The translations under genes and the position numbers were made by a program. The notes beneath the pieces are model-generated. The model saw nothing but the letters and a program-made list of their open reading frames with translations, made no database searches and was not told where the DNA came from. Shown one piece after another: positions 9,132 through 16,284 of a stretch of 57,249 nucleotides of DNA; position 1 is the first letter of the stretch; each line of letters opens with the position of its first letter. Location of the stretch: positions 1 to 57,249 of the forward strand of contig CAZOEL010000044.1 of the NCBI GenBank assembly GCA_964578835.1, in the 5' to 3' direction. Origin of the DNA: CAZOEL01 sp964578835 (GTDB lineage Bacteria > Desulfobacterota > Syntrophobacteria > Syntrophobacterales > Syntrophobacteraceae).

Positions 9132-9340
9132 CGGAGGCCGCCATTCATAGGGTTTTGGCGGCCCGAATGCCGAATTGTTCCCAAGCAGAAGTTTACTGCG
9201 GAGAACCGGTGATCGGAGCTTCGTGTGAAGACGCGGGAGGCGGTTATGGAAAGATTGTGGAGATCGCAGTTCTTGACGATGTCAGCAGAACTGATTGTTG
9301 AGCAGAAAAAGACATCAAACGGAAACAAAGCGGGCTTCAT
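9128..9340 (-). CDS. 70-residue leader ORF translationally coupled to the TonB-dependent receptor
   Basis: A small ORF between the second cobalamin riboswitch and the receptor gene. Its ATG is preceded by AAAAGGAGGT at 6 nt spacing, the best ribosome-binding site of the whole operon, while the receptor start itself has none that is clear. The TGA stop overlaps the receptor ATG as ATGA. The 70-residue product shows no domain, signal peptide or membrane segment I recognise. A C/G-rich hairpin (TTCCCC pairing with GGGGAA) sits just 5' of this ribosome-binding site, and a GGCCGCC/GGCGGCC hairpin covers the ORF end. I infer that the riboswitch acts on translation of this ORF and that the receptor follows by coupling. 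It may encode a peptide with no function of its own. Confidence 0.6.
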   Translation of the reverse strand: MKPALFPFDVFFCSTISSADIVKNCDLHNLSITASRVFTRSSDHRFSAVNFCLGTIRHSGRQNPMNGGLR

Positions 9341-9385
9341 CGCCAGACCTCCTTTTCCCCCCTCGGGGAATGTTGAAGGGTTTTG

Positions 9386-9536
9386 GCATCGCTCAGGTCT
9401 CCTGGCTCTCGTTCATCCTACTCGCCGCACCTTCCCATCACGCTTTGGAGCATGACAGTGGCGTCCTTACGGCTTTCGTCCCGATCACAGTCGCGGGGCG
9501 GCGGAAGATTCCCACTTCCTTCCCTTGGACCGATGC
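9386..9536 (-). promoter_or_regulatory. Cobalamin riboswitch 2 (proximal to the receptor gene)
   Basis: Read on the minus strand, the segment holds the conserved B12-aptamer blocks in the right order: AAGGGAA/GTGGGAA, CCCGCGACTGTGA, GGGACGAAAGCC, GCCACTGT, TGATGGGAAGG and the B12 box AGCCAGGAGACCTG. A closing stem GCATCG/CGATGC sets the limits given here. No strong intrinsic terminator follows before the receptor; the downstream hairpins lie near ribosome-binding sites, so a translational mode of control is inferred. Adenosyl- or methylcobalamin is the known ligand class; which form is bound cannot be told from the sequence. Confidence 0.92.
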
Positions 9537-9727
9537 AATTTGCTGTGTTTTGGCTATAAGGTTCGGTCGTTGCGGCCTATTTGTTCAAGGCCTCTAAAAA
9601 CTCTCCTTTATTCAATCTCCACCGTTGAGTCGAGCGCCCTTCGGCGACAACGCTGCTCCCGGATGGTCAAAAGGTTATTGGTTGCGATGAGGATTCCATC
9701 AGCGCAAAGACAAACGGGAATTTGGAC

Positions 9728-9762
9728 AAAAAAAATCCTTAGAGCTTCCGGCCCTAAGGATT
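9728..9762 (-). terminator. Intrinsic terminator, expression platform of riboswitch 1
   Basis: On the minus strand AATCCTTAG pairs with CTAAGGATT around an 11-nt loop and is followed by a run of eight T. It lies about 65 nt after the first aptamer and before the second, so it most likely ends transcription when the distal riboswitch is ligand-bound. Confidence 0.85.
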
Positions 9763-9828
9763 GCACCCTGTTCGCTTGGTCCTTTGGCGGTCTATTCGGC
9801 ATCACCACGTACCGATCGACCCTACATC

Positions 9829-9986
9829 ACCAGGCAGGTCTTCTGACTTACGGATCATCCTATTCTCCGCGCCTTCCCGTTCTGCTTCCGCAAAACAGTG
9901 GCTTCATCGGATTTCGTCCCCGTTCACAGCGGCGGGACCGTTCCCGAATTCCACGGGATTCCCTATTATACCTTGCGGCGCCTGAT
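9829..9986 (-). promoter_or_regulatory. Cobalamin riboswitch 1 (distal)
   Basis: On the minus strand the order of conserved blocks is AATAGGGAATCCCGTGG, GGTCCCGCCGCTGTGAA, GGGGACGAAA, GCCACTGT, CGGGAAGGCG and the B12 box AGTCAGAAGACCTGCC. The outer stem ATCAGGC/GCCTGGT closes the aptamer and defines the limits. It is followed by the terminator at 9728-9762, so control is probably transcriptional. A second, divergent copy of the aptamer lies about 290 nt downstream on the same strand. Confidence 0.93.
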
Positions 9987-10007
9987 GCCGATATTTTCAC
10001 GCGTATT

Positions 10008-10034
10008 GCTATAACAGCGCTCGGTTGTTGTCAA
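10008..10034 (-). promoter_or_regulatory. Probable sigma70 promoter of the cobalamin operon
   Basis: On the minus strand a perfect -35 box TTGACA (10034-10029) is followed after 15 nt by TATAGC (10013-10008). The spacer is short and the -10 box is four of six, so the exact -10 is uncertain. Transcription would start just upstream of the first riboswitch aptamer. Confidence 0.45.
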
Positions 10035-10130
10035 TCATAATTTTAGGCAACCGGTGCAGCAGACCTGCAACTGAAGCGAAAGACAGCTCAATGCAGAGGT
10101 ATTGTCCCTTTGCTCATCAGCAACTGTTGA

Positions 10131-10325
10131 TTGGAGAAGGTCCTTTCAAGACTCCACACTGCCTATCGCTACCTTATTGAAAAAGAGGCCGGTTTGTCGT
10201 ATGTCAATGACCTGAAGCCATTTGCCTTGACCATTAACTTGATCTCGGAGGGGCAATTCATGGAAGGCGGATGCTCGTTGCTTCAACAGGCGGAGATAAT
10301 CGCTTCCCAGCTGAGCGCTATCTAA
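10131..10325 (+). CDS. Small hypothetical protein, 64 residues
   Basis: I do not recognise this protein. The frame is open from a TTG directly after an in-frame TGA at 10128, so 64 residues is the maximum length. There is no clear ribosome-binding site before the TTG, which makes the start, and reality, uncertain. The product is amphipathic and mostly helical in appearance (SRLHTAYRYLIEKEAG, SLLQQAEIIASQLSAI) with no membrane segment. It ends 11 nt before the start of the next small gene, which has a good ribosome-binding site, so the two are probably cotranscribed. Confidence 0.45.
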   Translation: MEKVLSRLHTAYRYLIEKEAGLSYVNDLKPFALTINLISEGQFMEGGCSLLQQAEIIASQLSAI

Positions 10326-10336
10326 GGAGAATCTAA

Positions 10337-10522
10337 ATGTTTGTAAAAATAGGAAATACGGTTTTGAATACAGACCAAATCGTTAACATCGATTTCGAAT
10401 ACAACGACGACAAACCGGAGGAATCGCTGGCAAGCTTGTACATGTCCGACGGAACGAAACAGACGTTTTATCTCAACGTCATTGAAAAGGTATTGGATTA
10501 CATCGGATTTGTCGAGCTATGA
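10337..10522 (+). CDS. Small hypothetical protein, 61 residues
   Basis: Unrecognised short protein with a convincing start: AAGGAG lies 7 nt before the ATG. The sequence is beta-rich in its first half (MFVKIGNTVLNTDQIVNIDF, then LASLYMSDGTKQTFYLN) and ends in a helix-like stretch. Such small beta proteins resemble the YezG/YvaD-type one-domain hypotheticals common in proteobacteria, but I cannot name a family. It is likely cotranscribed with the 64-residue ORF immediately upstream. Confidence 0.65.
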   Translation: MFVKIGNTVLNTDQIVNIDFEYNDDKPEESLASLYMSDGTKQTFYLNVIEKVLDYIGFVEL

Positions 10523-10696
10523 TTCCCCTCCGCATTCGCGCTGAATGCCCTTCCCTCCTGAGCGGCCTTATGCCGTATGGCTGGCGGATAATTGCGCCAC
10601 TGCACGGCGTCCGGCGCCATTGAGATTGAGTGAGCGGCTCCATGTTTTATCCACAACAACGGAAGAGACTCAAGTCATGGAGCTGCTCACAACCAT

Positions 10697-10891
10697 CTAT
10701 GGCGAGGTCCTGACTGAACAGCTCGAGAAACGAAAAGCCTGTGAAAGCGGGCAGTATTTAATGACGGCCGTAACCAACGGAATCAATCCGATCGCGCCCC
10801 ACCAACTGCCGTAATAGACGCCCGCCAGTATTATCACGATCCCGATCACAAAGCGTATGATTCTTTCCGCACCACATACATTCTGTCTCAT
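10697..10891 (-). CDS. DUF2892 (YgaP-type transmembrane) small membrane protein
   Basis: A 64-residue protein with the DUF2892 pattern: an N-terminal N-x-x-G-x-E-R-x-x-R segment (NVCGAERIIRFVIG), two hydrophobic helices (VIGIVIILAGVYYG and GAIGLIPLVTAVI) separated by a Gly-Ser-Trp-Trp turn, then a short C-terminal segment with KYCPLSQAF. In other proteins this module anchors rhodanese domains (YgaP), and stand-alone copies are common; their function is unknown. The ATG is preceded by AAGGAGG at 7 nt. The convergent small gene pair lies on the other strand. Confidence 0.8.
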   Translation of the reverse strand: MRQNVCGAERIIRFVIGIVIILAGVYYGSWWGAIGLIPLVTAVIKYCPLSQAFRFSSCSVRTSP

Positions 10892-11136
10892 GAAAACGCC
10901 TCCTTATTCAGAGGAGCCCCATCTCTCGTCAAAGAGACGATCTCCGGTATTATACAGTTCGACTTCTCCAGAAGGAGCTCTATCCTATATATAATCAGAA
11001 TCTAATATCGCGTAAGTCACAGTCAAGAGTACAATCGTGGGGATGCCTGCTCGGATCGGAACGATTACAATCTCGCCGCACACACTATGATCAAGTGTTT
11101 ATGGGAAAGATGTTCGTGACGGAAGACGGACGATTG

Positions 11137-11604
11137 CTACCATTCCAGAGGCGCTTGCGCGCTTCTCTCCATGGATCTTGGGACGCGATCCCCGGGTTGA
11201 AGCCAGGAAACCATTTCATCAAGGCATTGTCTGATTGCAGCCTGAGCCAGGTCGAGGCAGCCGCGAATGCTCAAAGCGGCGTGAATAGTCATCCCGAGCT
11301 TCCATGCAACAAGACTGTCGAACATCATCTTTGCGTCCAGCATGTAGCCCATGGTCGGTATCGCCACTTCTTCGATGAAGACTATTTTTTCCGTGTACAG
11401 CCGACACATGTTGAGCTCATTCCAGCTCTTTTCGCATTTGATGGAGAGGTCGTATATGTCCATAACGCCGCTATCCATGGCGTCAAGAATATCAATGACC
11501 AGGTATAAGGCGTTGCCCAGGTGCTCGATTGCAGCCTTCATCTCCTCATTGGATAATCCATGATCAAGTTCCTGTTCCTGATATATTTCCCAATATTCCA
11601 GCAT
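11137..11604 (-). CDS. Hypothetical protein, 155 residues
   Basis: Not recognised. The protein is acidic and predicted to be almost wholly helical (for example MKAAIEHLGNALYLVIDILD and GCLDLAQAAIRQCLDEMVSW), with no signal peptide or membrane span. Start supported by AAGGAG 6 nt before the ATG. A strong terminator-like hairpin with six T sits only about 20 nt upstream of this start on the same strand, so the gene may be controlled by attenuation. It is divergent from the universal stress gene at 11943. Confidence 0.7.
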   Translation of the reverse strand: MLEYWEIYQEQELDHGLSNEEMKAAIEHLGNALYLVIDILDAMDSGVMDIYDLSIKCEKSWNELNMCRLYTEKIVFIEEVAIPTMGYMLDAKMMFDSLVAWKLGMTIHAALSIRGCLDLAQAAIRQCLDEMVSWLQPGDRVPRSMERSAQAPLEW

Positions 11605-11622
11605 AGGGTCTCCTTAGTATGC

Positions 11623-11648
11623 AAAAAAGCCCCCTCATGTGAGGAGGC
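11623..11648 (-). terminator. Terminator-like hairpin just upstream of the 155-residue gene (possible attenuator)
   Basis: On the minus strand GCCTCCTCA pairs with TGAGGGGGC (one mismatch) and is followed by six T. Since no minus-strand gene ends here and the next start is about 20 nt downstream, it may act as a leader attenuator. On the plus strand it has only three T. Confidence 0.6.
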
Positions 11649-11717
11649 TTTCAATATCTGTCTCAGCACGGCTCGAGGATCTAATTAAAAGATAGACACG
11701 TCAAACCGTTTGAGCCA

Positions 11718-11788
11718 GAGGCGCAAAGCGGGTGAAACGGAAATGAAAATCATCGATTTTGAGGTTCCGTACGCTGCAAAGGCGCCTC
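11718..11788. other. Three-tier stem-loop in the divergent intergenic region
   Basis: Nested inverted repeats: GAGGCGC/GCGCCTC (11718-11724 and 11782-11788), AGCG/CGCT (11727-11730 and 11772-11775), ACGGAA/TTCCGT (11737-11742 and 11765-11770) and AAAATC/GATTTT (11746-11751 and 11755-11760). About 23 base pairs form in either transcription direction. It lies between the divergent genes at 11604 and 11943, upstream of both. I cannot match it to a known riboswitch. Confidence 0.55.
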
Positions 11789-11942
11789 ATGTGCTGACTA
11801 TCATTGTTCACAGGAGAAAAGAATAATGATATAGAATGATGGGGGGAAGGTGTCGAAACGCTTGAACGGAAGTATCCTCGAAGACACGAAGTTCCATTCT
11901 GATGCTTGGCGTCAATTCTTAAACAGGATAGAAGGAAGAGAT

Positions 11943-12443
11943 ATGGTGGAGTACAAGAATGTTTTATTTTGCACCGATTTCTCGGAAGACGCTAATATCG
12001 CTTTTTTGCATGCATTGAACCTGGCGAAAAAGTTCAATGCCAAGTTGCACATTCTCCATGTCCCGCATTCGCCCTTCACCTATGAGAGGCACATCGTCGA
12101 TGAGCATGTGCCGGAAGGGAAAGGAGAAGAAGGACAAGCCTTTTTCGACGAAGAAATAGCGCGAGAGGCGGAAAAAAGGCTTAGAACCGCATACGAAAGC
12201 AGACTTGGGGATTTCCGGAGCTGCGTTTTCGTAATCAAATGCGGGGCTCCGGACGTGGAGATCATCCGCTATGCCAAACGTAACGATGTTGATCTTATCG
12301 TTATGGGCTCTTTCGGCAAATCGGAGAGAGACAGCAGCGAGCGAGGGAGTACGGTCGCAAGCGTCTCCAAATACGCCCACTGCCATGTCATGGCTGTTCG
12401 CAATCCCGCAAAGCAGTTTATACTACCAGGCAAGATGTGGTAA
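11943..12443 (+). CDS. Universal stress protein (UspA family)
   Basis: A 166-residue single-domain Usp protein. It begins with the family beta-strand YKNVLFCTDFSEDANIAFLH, continues to a helix ending KKFNAKLHILHV, and contains the ATP-binding type motif near the C-terminus, DLIVMGSFGKSER...GSTVASVSKYAHCHVMAVR, corresponding to the G-2x-G-9x-G-S/T signature. The ATG at 11943 has GGAAG 4-5 nt upstream; an open frame extends back to a GTG at 11850 but adds residues outside the domain. It is followed after 54 nt by a response regulator on the same strand, so the two are probably cotranscribed. Role: cytoplasmic stress response, ligand unknown. Confidence 0.88.
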   Translation: MVEYKNVLFCTDFSEDANIAFLHALNLAKKFNAKLHILHVPHSPFTYERHIVDEHVPEGKGEEGQAFFDEEIAREAEKRLRTAYESRLGDFRSCVFVIKCGAPDVEIIRYAKRNDVDLIVMGSFGKSERDSSERGSTVASVSKYAHCHVMAVRNPAKQFILPGKMW

Positions 12444-12497
12444 TTTCCCTGGATAACTATAACATAAATGAAGTCTATTTCCCGGAGGGACCGCACG

Positions 12498-12890
12498 ATG
12501 GCGAAGAAAGTTCTTGTTGTAGACGATGAATTGGACATGAGAGTATTCATGACCACCTTATTGGAGACGCTTGGGTTCAAAGCGATTGCAGCCGAAGATG
12601 GGGTCCAGGGACTTGAAGCGGCTCGCAAGAGTAAGCCATCGCTTATAATCATGGATATGATGATGCCGCGAGAGAGCGGCATTCAAATGTACCGTGAGCT
12701 AAAAAAAGACGCTGCTTTGCAGAATATTCCCGTCATAGTGGTCTCTGCGCTTGCAAAGAAGACTTTCCTTCATTCGCAGCAGGTGCTGGACGAATTTGAA
12801 GGGGGAAAAGTCCCCGAACCAGCGGCATACATTGAGAAGCCGCCGGAGCCGGAAGAACTGATGGCTGTCGTTGAGCGCATTCTCGGCTAG
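12498..12890 (+). CDS. Single-domain response regulator (CheY-like receiver)
   Basis: A 130-residue protein made only of a receiver domain. The acidic pair (VVDDE, near residue 8), phospho-acceptor Asp in LIIMDMMMP (near 53), the conserved Ser in VIVVSAL and the Lys in YIEKPPEPEEL are all present. A longer-than-usual loop (FLHSQQVLDEFEGGKVPEPA) sits between beta-5 and its neighbour. There is no output domain, so it must act through a partner. Start ATG with GGAGG about 10 nt upstream, chosen over an upstream ATG at 12468. It lies 54 nt behind the universal stress gene. No cognate histidine kinase is nearby. The 227 nt after it hold no gene I can support. Confidence 0.9.
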   Translation: MAKKVLVVDDELDMRVFMTTLLETLGFKAIAAEDGVQGLEAARKSKPSLIIMDMMMPRESGIQMYRELKKDAALQNIPVIVVSALAKKTFLHSQQVLDEFEGGKVPEPAAYIEKPPEPEELMAVVERILG

Positions 12891-13117
12891 TCTTTGCGCT
12901 TAATTCCATGAAGTCCTTCTCACTCGAGCGGGCGCGTACGCTCAATGTGAGCGGAAAAAGGTCGGCTTGTACGGAAGGGACCCGGTCAACGAAGCACACG
13001 AGGGAAAGAAAGTTCCAACTTTTCCATTCTCCTTCGTATGCTTCGCCGTGAGTCGGGTTTCACCGAATGAGCTATGTGAACCGACACTCGCTCGGACGTC
13101 AAGACGCCCTCCGTGGA

Positions 13118-13684
13118 TCAAGCTTTTATTGCTTCGTAGATGCGAAGAGGCGGAATGTTTCTCAGCTCGTATTTGGCTGTAACAACCGGGAAGAAACGCT
13201 CAAGGTGAATCTTGAGATGATGATCGGTTTGAAAGCAGGTTTGATAGACTAGAAACTTTCCCCCACTTTTCAACGCTCTCCGCGTATTGTACAGGATTCG
13301 GTTCTTCATATCGTCGGAAAGCCAGAAAAAGGGTATTCCCGAAATAATGTAGTCTGCTTGAGACTCGCTGCACCGTCTCAATGTTTCGAGCACGTTTTCG
13401 GCGCTGTCGTTCACTATGATGGCCCGCGGATCTTGGATCATCTGTCTCAGTCTCGAGTTGAAATCCTTGTTCCGCTCGATGGCGATGAGTCGTGAGCTTG
13501 TCTTCATGTTTTTCAATAGATAGCTCGTAAACACTCCAGTCCCGGGTCCATACTCGACAATCACATCGCCGCGATCAAAGTTTATTTTGCTGCAAACTCT
13601 CTTTACGCCATACGGAGAAGTGGGTGTAATGGAAGCAACATCTTTATCCCTGAGGAAGTTCTTCAGGTACACTAGTGTGTCCAT
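13118..13684 (-). CDS. SAM-dependent methyltransferase, phospholipid N-methyltransferase / rRNA dimethylase-like
   Basis: A 188-residue class I methyltransferase. Motif I is VIVEYGPGTGVFTSYLL near residue 42, the acidic end of beta-2 is LIAIERNKDF, and a motif IV-like region reads DYIISGIPFFWL. The combination YGPGTG with SGIPF is typical of the PmtA/RsmA-like group that methylates phosphatidylethanolamine or adenines. A serine-rich N-terminus (SITPTSPYGVKRV) agrees with the PmtA pattern. Start ATG with AGGAG 8 nt upstream. It stands alone between divergent or unrelated genes; about 285 nt upstream (13685-13968) contain no supported gene. Substrate not determinable from sequence. Confidence 0.82.
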   Translation of the reverse strand: MDTLVYLKNFLRDKDVASITPTSPYGVKRVCSKINFDRGDVIVEYGPGTGVFTSYLLKNMKTSSRLIAIERNKDFNSRLRQMIQDPRAIIVNDSAENVLETLRRCSESQADYIISGIPFFWLSDDMKNRILYNTRRALKSGGKFLVYQTCFQTDHHLKIHLERFFPVVTAKYELRNIPPLRIYEAIKA

Positions 13685-13968
13685 CTCAATAGCTCCTAAT
13701 TAGAAATCATCTTTGTAGCCATGGAAAATGCAACCTAAAATAGTAATAGACATCGCCAGGGCCTGTAACCGGGCCTCGCGCCGCAACCCCAACTGCGTTT
13801 GTGCCCAACGGCGCTGTTTCGTCCCGCAGGCATATTCCCAGGTCGCTTTGGAGACCGAAGGAAACGACGGCCTTTCGCGCACTACCTAATCCAACTTTGC
13901 CCGCGATGCAAGAAAAGATTCACGACCTGATTCCATCCTCTCTGAGGCCCTCTATTCAATTCGCTTTT

Positions 13969-15162
13969 CTATGACGATAATCCTATTTCTTCTCGCAAGA
14001 TAAGCATTGAATCGATCAATTGTTGATCTGAAATATAAGGCGCAGGGCCAAGCCTCAGGACATCGCCGCGGAAATCGACGAGCACTCCCCGTTCCAACAG
14101 CAGCCGGCACAACTCCGCTGCGCGTGAGCTCTGCAAGGCGAGAAACCCGCCAGTTTCGGTCAGAGGCGCCGAACGATCCCGAAAGATGATCCGAGGATCA
14201 GCGTCCATCTCATCAAAAAGCTTGGCGAGCAAATGGATTTGGTGCTGACTGACCCGTCGCAGAAGGTCGGGAGTCAGATCCATTTCTTCAAAAAATTCAA
14301 AGACCTCGGCTGCCCTATAATGGCTCGTCGGGTCGTAGGTCGAGCCCGCAAAACGGGATGCGCCTCGCCCATAGACGACCCTGTCATCTTTTCTTCTCGA
14401 AGAGAGGTCTTCGATCTCACTAAACCATCCCGTGATAACTGGCCGCATGTCACAATCGCGAGGAAAACGCAGAAAGCAATTCCCCTCGCCAAGCTGACAG
14501 TATTTGTATCCTCCTCCAACGATGAACGCCCCGTCAAGCCCGTCACGCTTAATAGAGAAAGGCGCAACATTGAGGGAATGGTAAACATCCACCAGCATCT
14601 CGGCGCCGACTTTGGCGCAGGCGTCGAGCACAGCTCCCAGATTGGGGACGATTCCGGCGTTTTGATAGAATACGGAGGAAACCATCACGGCGGCGGCGCT
14701 CGAATCAAGCGCCTCGATAATTCTTTGAGCAACATCATTTGTGGGATTCGATGGAACTTTGACGATCTGGACGCCTTCTTCTCCAAGGCGATCGAGTTGA
14801 CGCCGAAGGGTATGAAACTCGCCATCGGTCGTTATTATTCGCGGGCGTTTTCTGAGCGGCAAGGCTGAAAGGAAGCGTATGACAAGGTCATGAGTGTTCG
14901 CTCCGAGAGCGATATAGCCGTCGGAATCATCGAGCAGGCTAGAAAATCCCCTCCGCACCCGATCAGCTTTATAAAACGCCAAATCCCATTTCTTGTCCAG
15001 ATGTTCGGCGGCGTCGAGATAGGCTTGCGCCTGTCCTTTGAAAGCTCGATCCGGCCAGGCCTGATGAGAATGCCCGGTCAGGAGCAGTCTTTTATCCACT
15101 CTGAATTTGGAGTAATGCGGCGCAAGAGCGTTCGGGCTCGTATAGATCTCTTCAGGAGTCAC
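13969..15162 (-). CDS. kynU: Kynureninase
   Basis: PLP-dependent enzyme of aminotransferase class V, about 397 residues, cleaving L-kynurenine (or its 3-hydroxy form) to anthranilate and alanine. The PLP-binding lysine lies in VGGGYKYCQLGEGN, preceded by the Asp-x-Tyr-His motif VDVYHSLNVAPF; the substrate phosphate-contact region is ALGANTHDL. I favour the GTG at 15162, which overlaps the dioxygenase stop as GTGA and has ACGGAGC upstream; an ATG at 15195 lies inside the dioxygenase gene. Coupled to kynA, it makes the oxidative tryptophan to anthranilate route. A kynurenine formamidase gene is not present in this window. Confidence 0.9.
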   Translation of the reverse strand: MTPEEIYTSPNALAPHYSKFRVDKRLLLTGHSHQAWPDRAFKGQAQAYLDAAEHLDKKWDLAFYKADRVRRGFSSLLDDSDGYIALGANTHDLVIRFLSALPLRKRPRIITTDGEFHTLRRQLDRLGEEGVQIVKVPSNPTNDVAQRIIEALDSSAAAVMVSSVFYQNAGIVPNLGAVLDACAKVGAEMLVDVYHSLNVAPFSIKRDGLDGAFIVGGGYKYCQLGEGNCFLRFPRDCDMRPVITGWFSEIEDLSSRRKDDRVVYGRGASRFAGSTYDPTSHYRAAEVFEFFEEMDLTPDLLRRVSQHQIHLLAKLFDEMDADPRIIFRDRSAPLTETGGFLALQSSRAAELCRLLLERGVLVDFRGDVLRLGPAPYISDQQLIDSMLILREEIGLSS

Positions 15163-15953
15163 CAAGGTTTTTGAAGCTCCGTACGAATCAGCCATAAGTC
15201 GGGAAAAAACGGTTTGAAGAGTGTGGCTTTCAGGTATTCGACACCTGACGAGCCTCCAGTCCCGGGCTTGTCGCCAATCATCCGCTCGACCATTTTGACG
15301 TGCTTGTAACGCCAGTCCTGGAACCCTTCGTCCATTTCCATCAAGAGCTCGCAGGCATTCACAAGGATAGTCGCATTTTCATAGACGCTCAAAAGGACTC
15401 TTCGGACATGCTCCGAGGGTTCGACAGAGCGAGTAGGATCGCCATTCAACAACTCGTCGGGACAATGATATCTATTTTGATGAAGATAATGCAAAAAGGC
15501 GCTCCACAAAGAAGGCCGCGCATAACGAGCTTCCAGGCGCTTCCTGGCGCTGGAGCCTTCTGGAAAGCGCAGAAGGCTTGTCTGCGACTTATACCCCAAA
15601 GCGAATTCGATCTCGCGAAACTGAAAGGACTGAAATCCGCTGGCGCTCCCAAGATAGTCTCGAAAGCTCAAAAACTCCACGGGAGTCATGGTTTCAAGGG
15701 CGCTAATATGATCGATAAGGATCTTTTGAACCGAGATGATGCGTTTTAAAGTGTGCAGACAAGCAGGAGTATCGTTGTTTATGAAGAGCTCATGCAGGTA
15801 GTCCAATTCATGGAGGATCTCCTTGAACCATAGCTCGTACGCCTGGTGCACAATGATGAAGAGCGTCTCGTTGTGGGCAGGACCTTCGGAAAGGGGCTTC
15901 TGCAGCGAGAGCAGCTCATCGACTTTCAGATAATCCGAATAGGTCAGCGGCAT
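15159..15953 (-). CDS. kynA: Tryptophan 2,3-dioxygenase
   Basis: Heme dioxygenase opening the indole ring of L-tryptophan with O2 to N-formylkynurenine; 264 residues, the usual bacterial length. Recognisable stretches are the heme-pocket histidine segment ETLFIIVHQAYELWFKEI near residue 30, the RDYLGSASGFQSFQFREIE motif, and the C-terminal proximal segment WRYKHVKMVERMIG followed by GTGGSSGVEYLK. Start at ATG 15953 has GGAGG 9 nt upstream; an ATG at 15977 lacks one. It overlaps kynureninase by four bases. An O2-dependent enzyme is unexpected beside anaerobic-type genes, so it may serve in micro-oxic niches or O2 removal. Confidence 0.93.
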   Translation of the reverse strand: MPLTYSDYLKVDELLSLQKPLSEGPAHNETLFIIVHQAYELWFKEILHELDYLHELFINNDTPACLHTLKRIISVQKILIDHISALETMTPVEFLSFRDYLGSASGFQSFQFREIEFALGYKSQTSLLRFPEGSSARKRLEARYARPSLWSAFLHYLHQNRYHCPDELLNGDPTRSVEPSEHVRRVLLSVYENATILVNACELLMEMDEGFQDWRYKHVKMVERMIGDKPGTGGSSGVEYLKATLFKPFFPDLWLIRTELQKPW

Positions 15954-16284
15954 ATCCTTTTTCCTCCCAAACTTCATGCCGAATGCTTGATGCGCTCATT
16001 CACAAACTGGTCCAACTCTGCTTGAGATTTAAGATAAACATGCGTGAGGCGAATGCGAATGAGTTAGCTGGTGGAAAAGCGTACAAATAGGCAAGACAAA
16101 AACACCTGAGCAGCGCTGTTTTACTTCATTCCCAGGTAGGTTATGATTGTATTCCTGGTCCTTTCATGTACAACTATGCATCCGAAAAGGCCGGAAGCGA
16201 TTTGCTTTCCTCGATGCTCGTTTGTTCGCTCATCGCCTGTAATCATAGAGATTTCGTCGATCCCCAGCCATTGGAGGAGATCAT
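15954..16284. other. Divergent intergenic region, no gene seen
   Basis: About 330 nt between the divergently transcribed tryptophan dioxygenase and L-2-hydroxyglutarate oxidase genes. It must contain both promoters, but I could not identify a convincing -35/-10 pair, operator palindrome or terminator, nor an ORF with a ribosome-binding site. Confidence 0.5.

Noticed and set aside
10545..10814. An 89-codon plus-strand frame
   Set aside because: It overlaps the DUF2892 gene on the other strand, which has a clear domain and an excellent ribosome-binding site; this frame has neither.
13700..13882. A 60-codon minus-strand frame between the methyltransferase and kynureninase genes
   Set aside because: No ribosome-binding site, composition is not protein-like.
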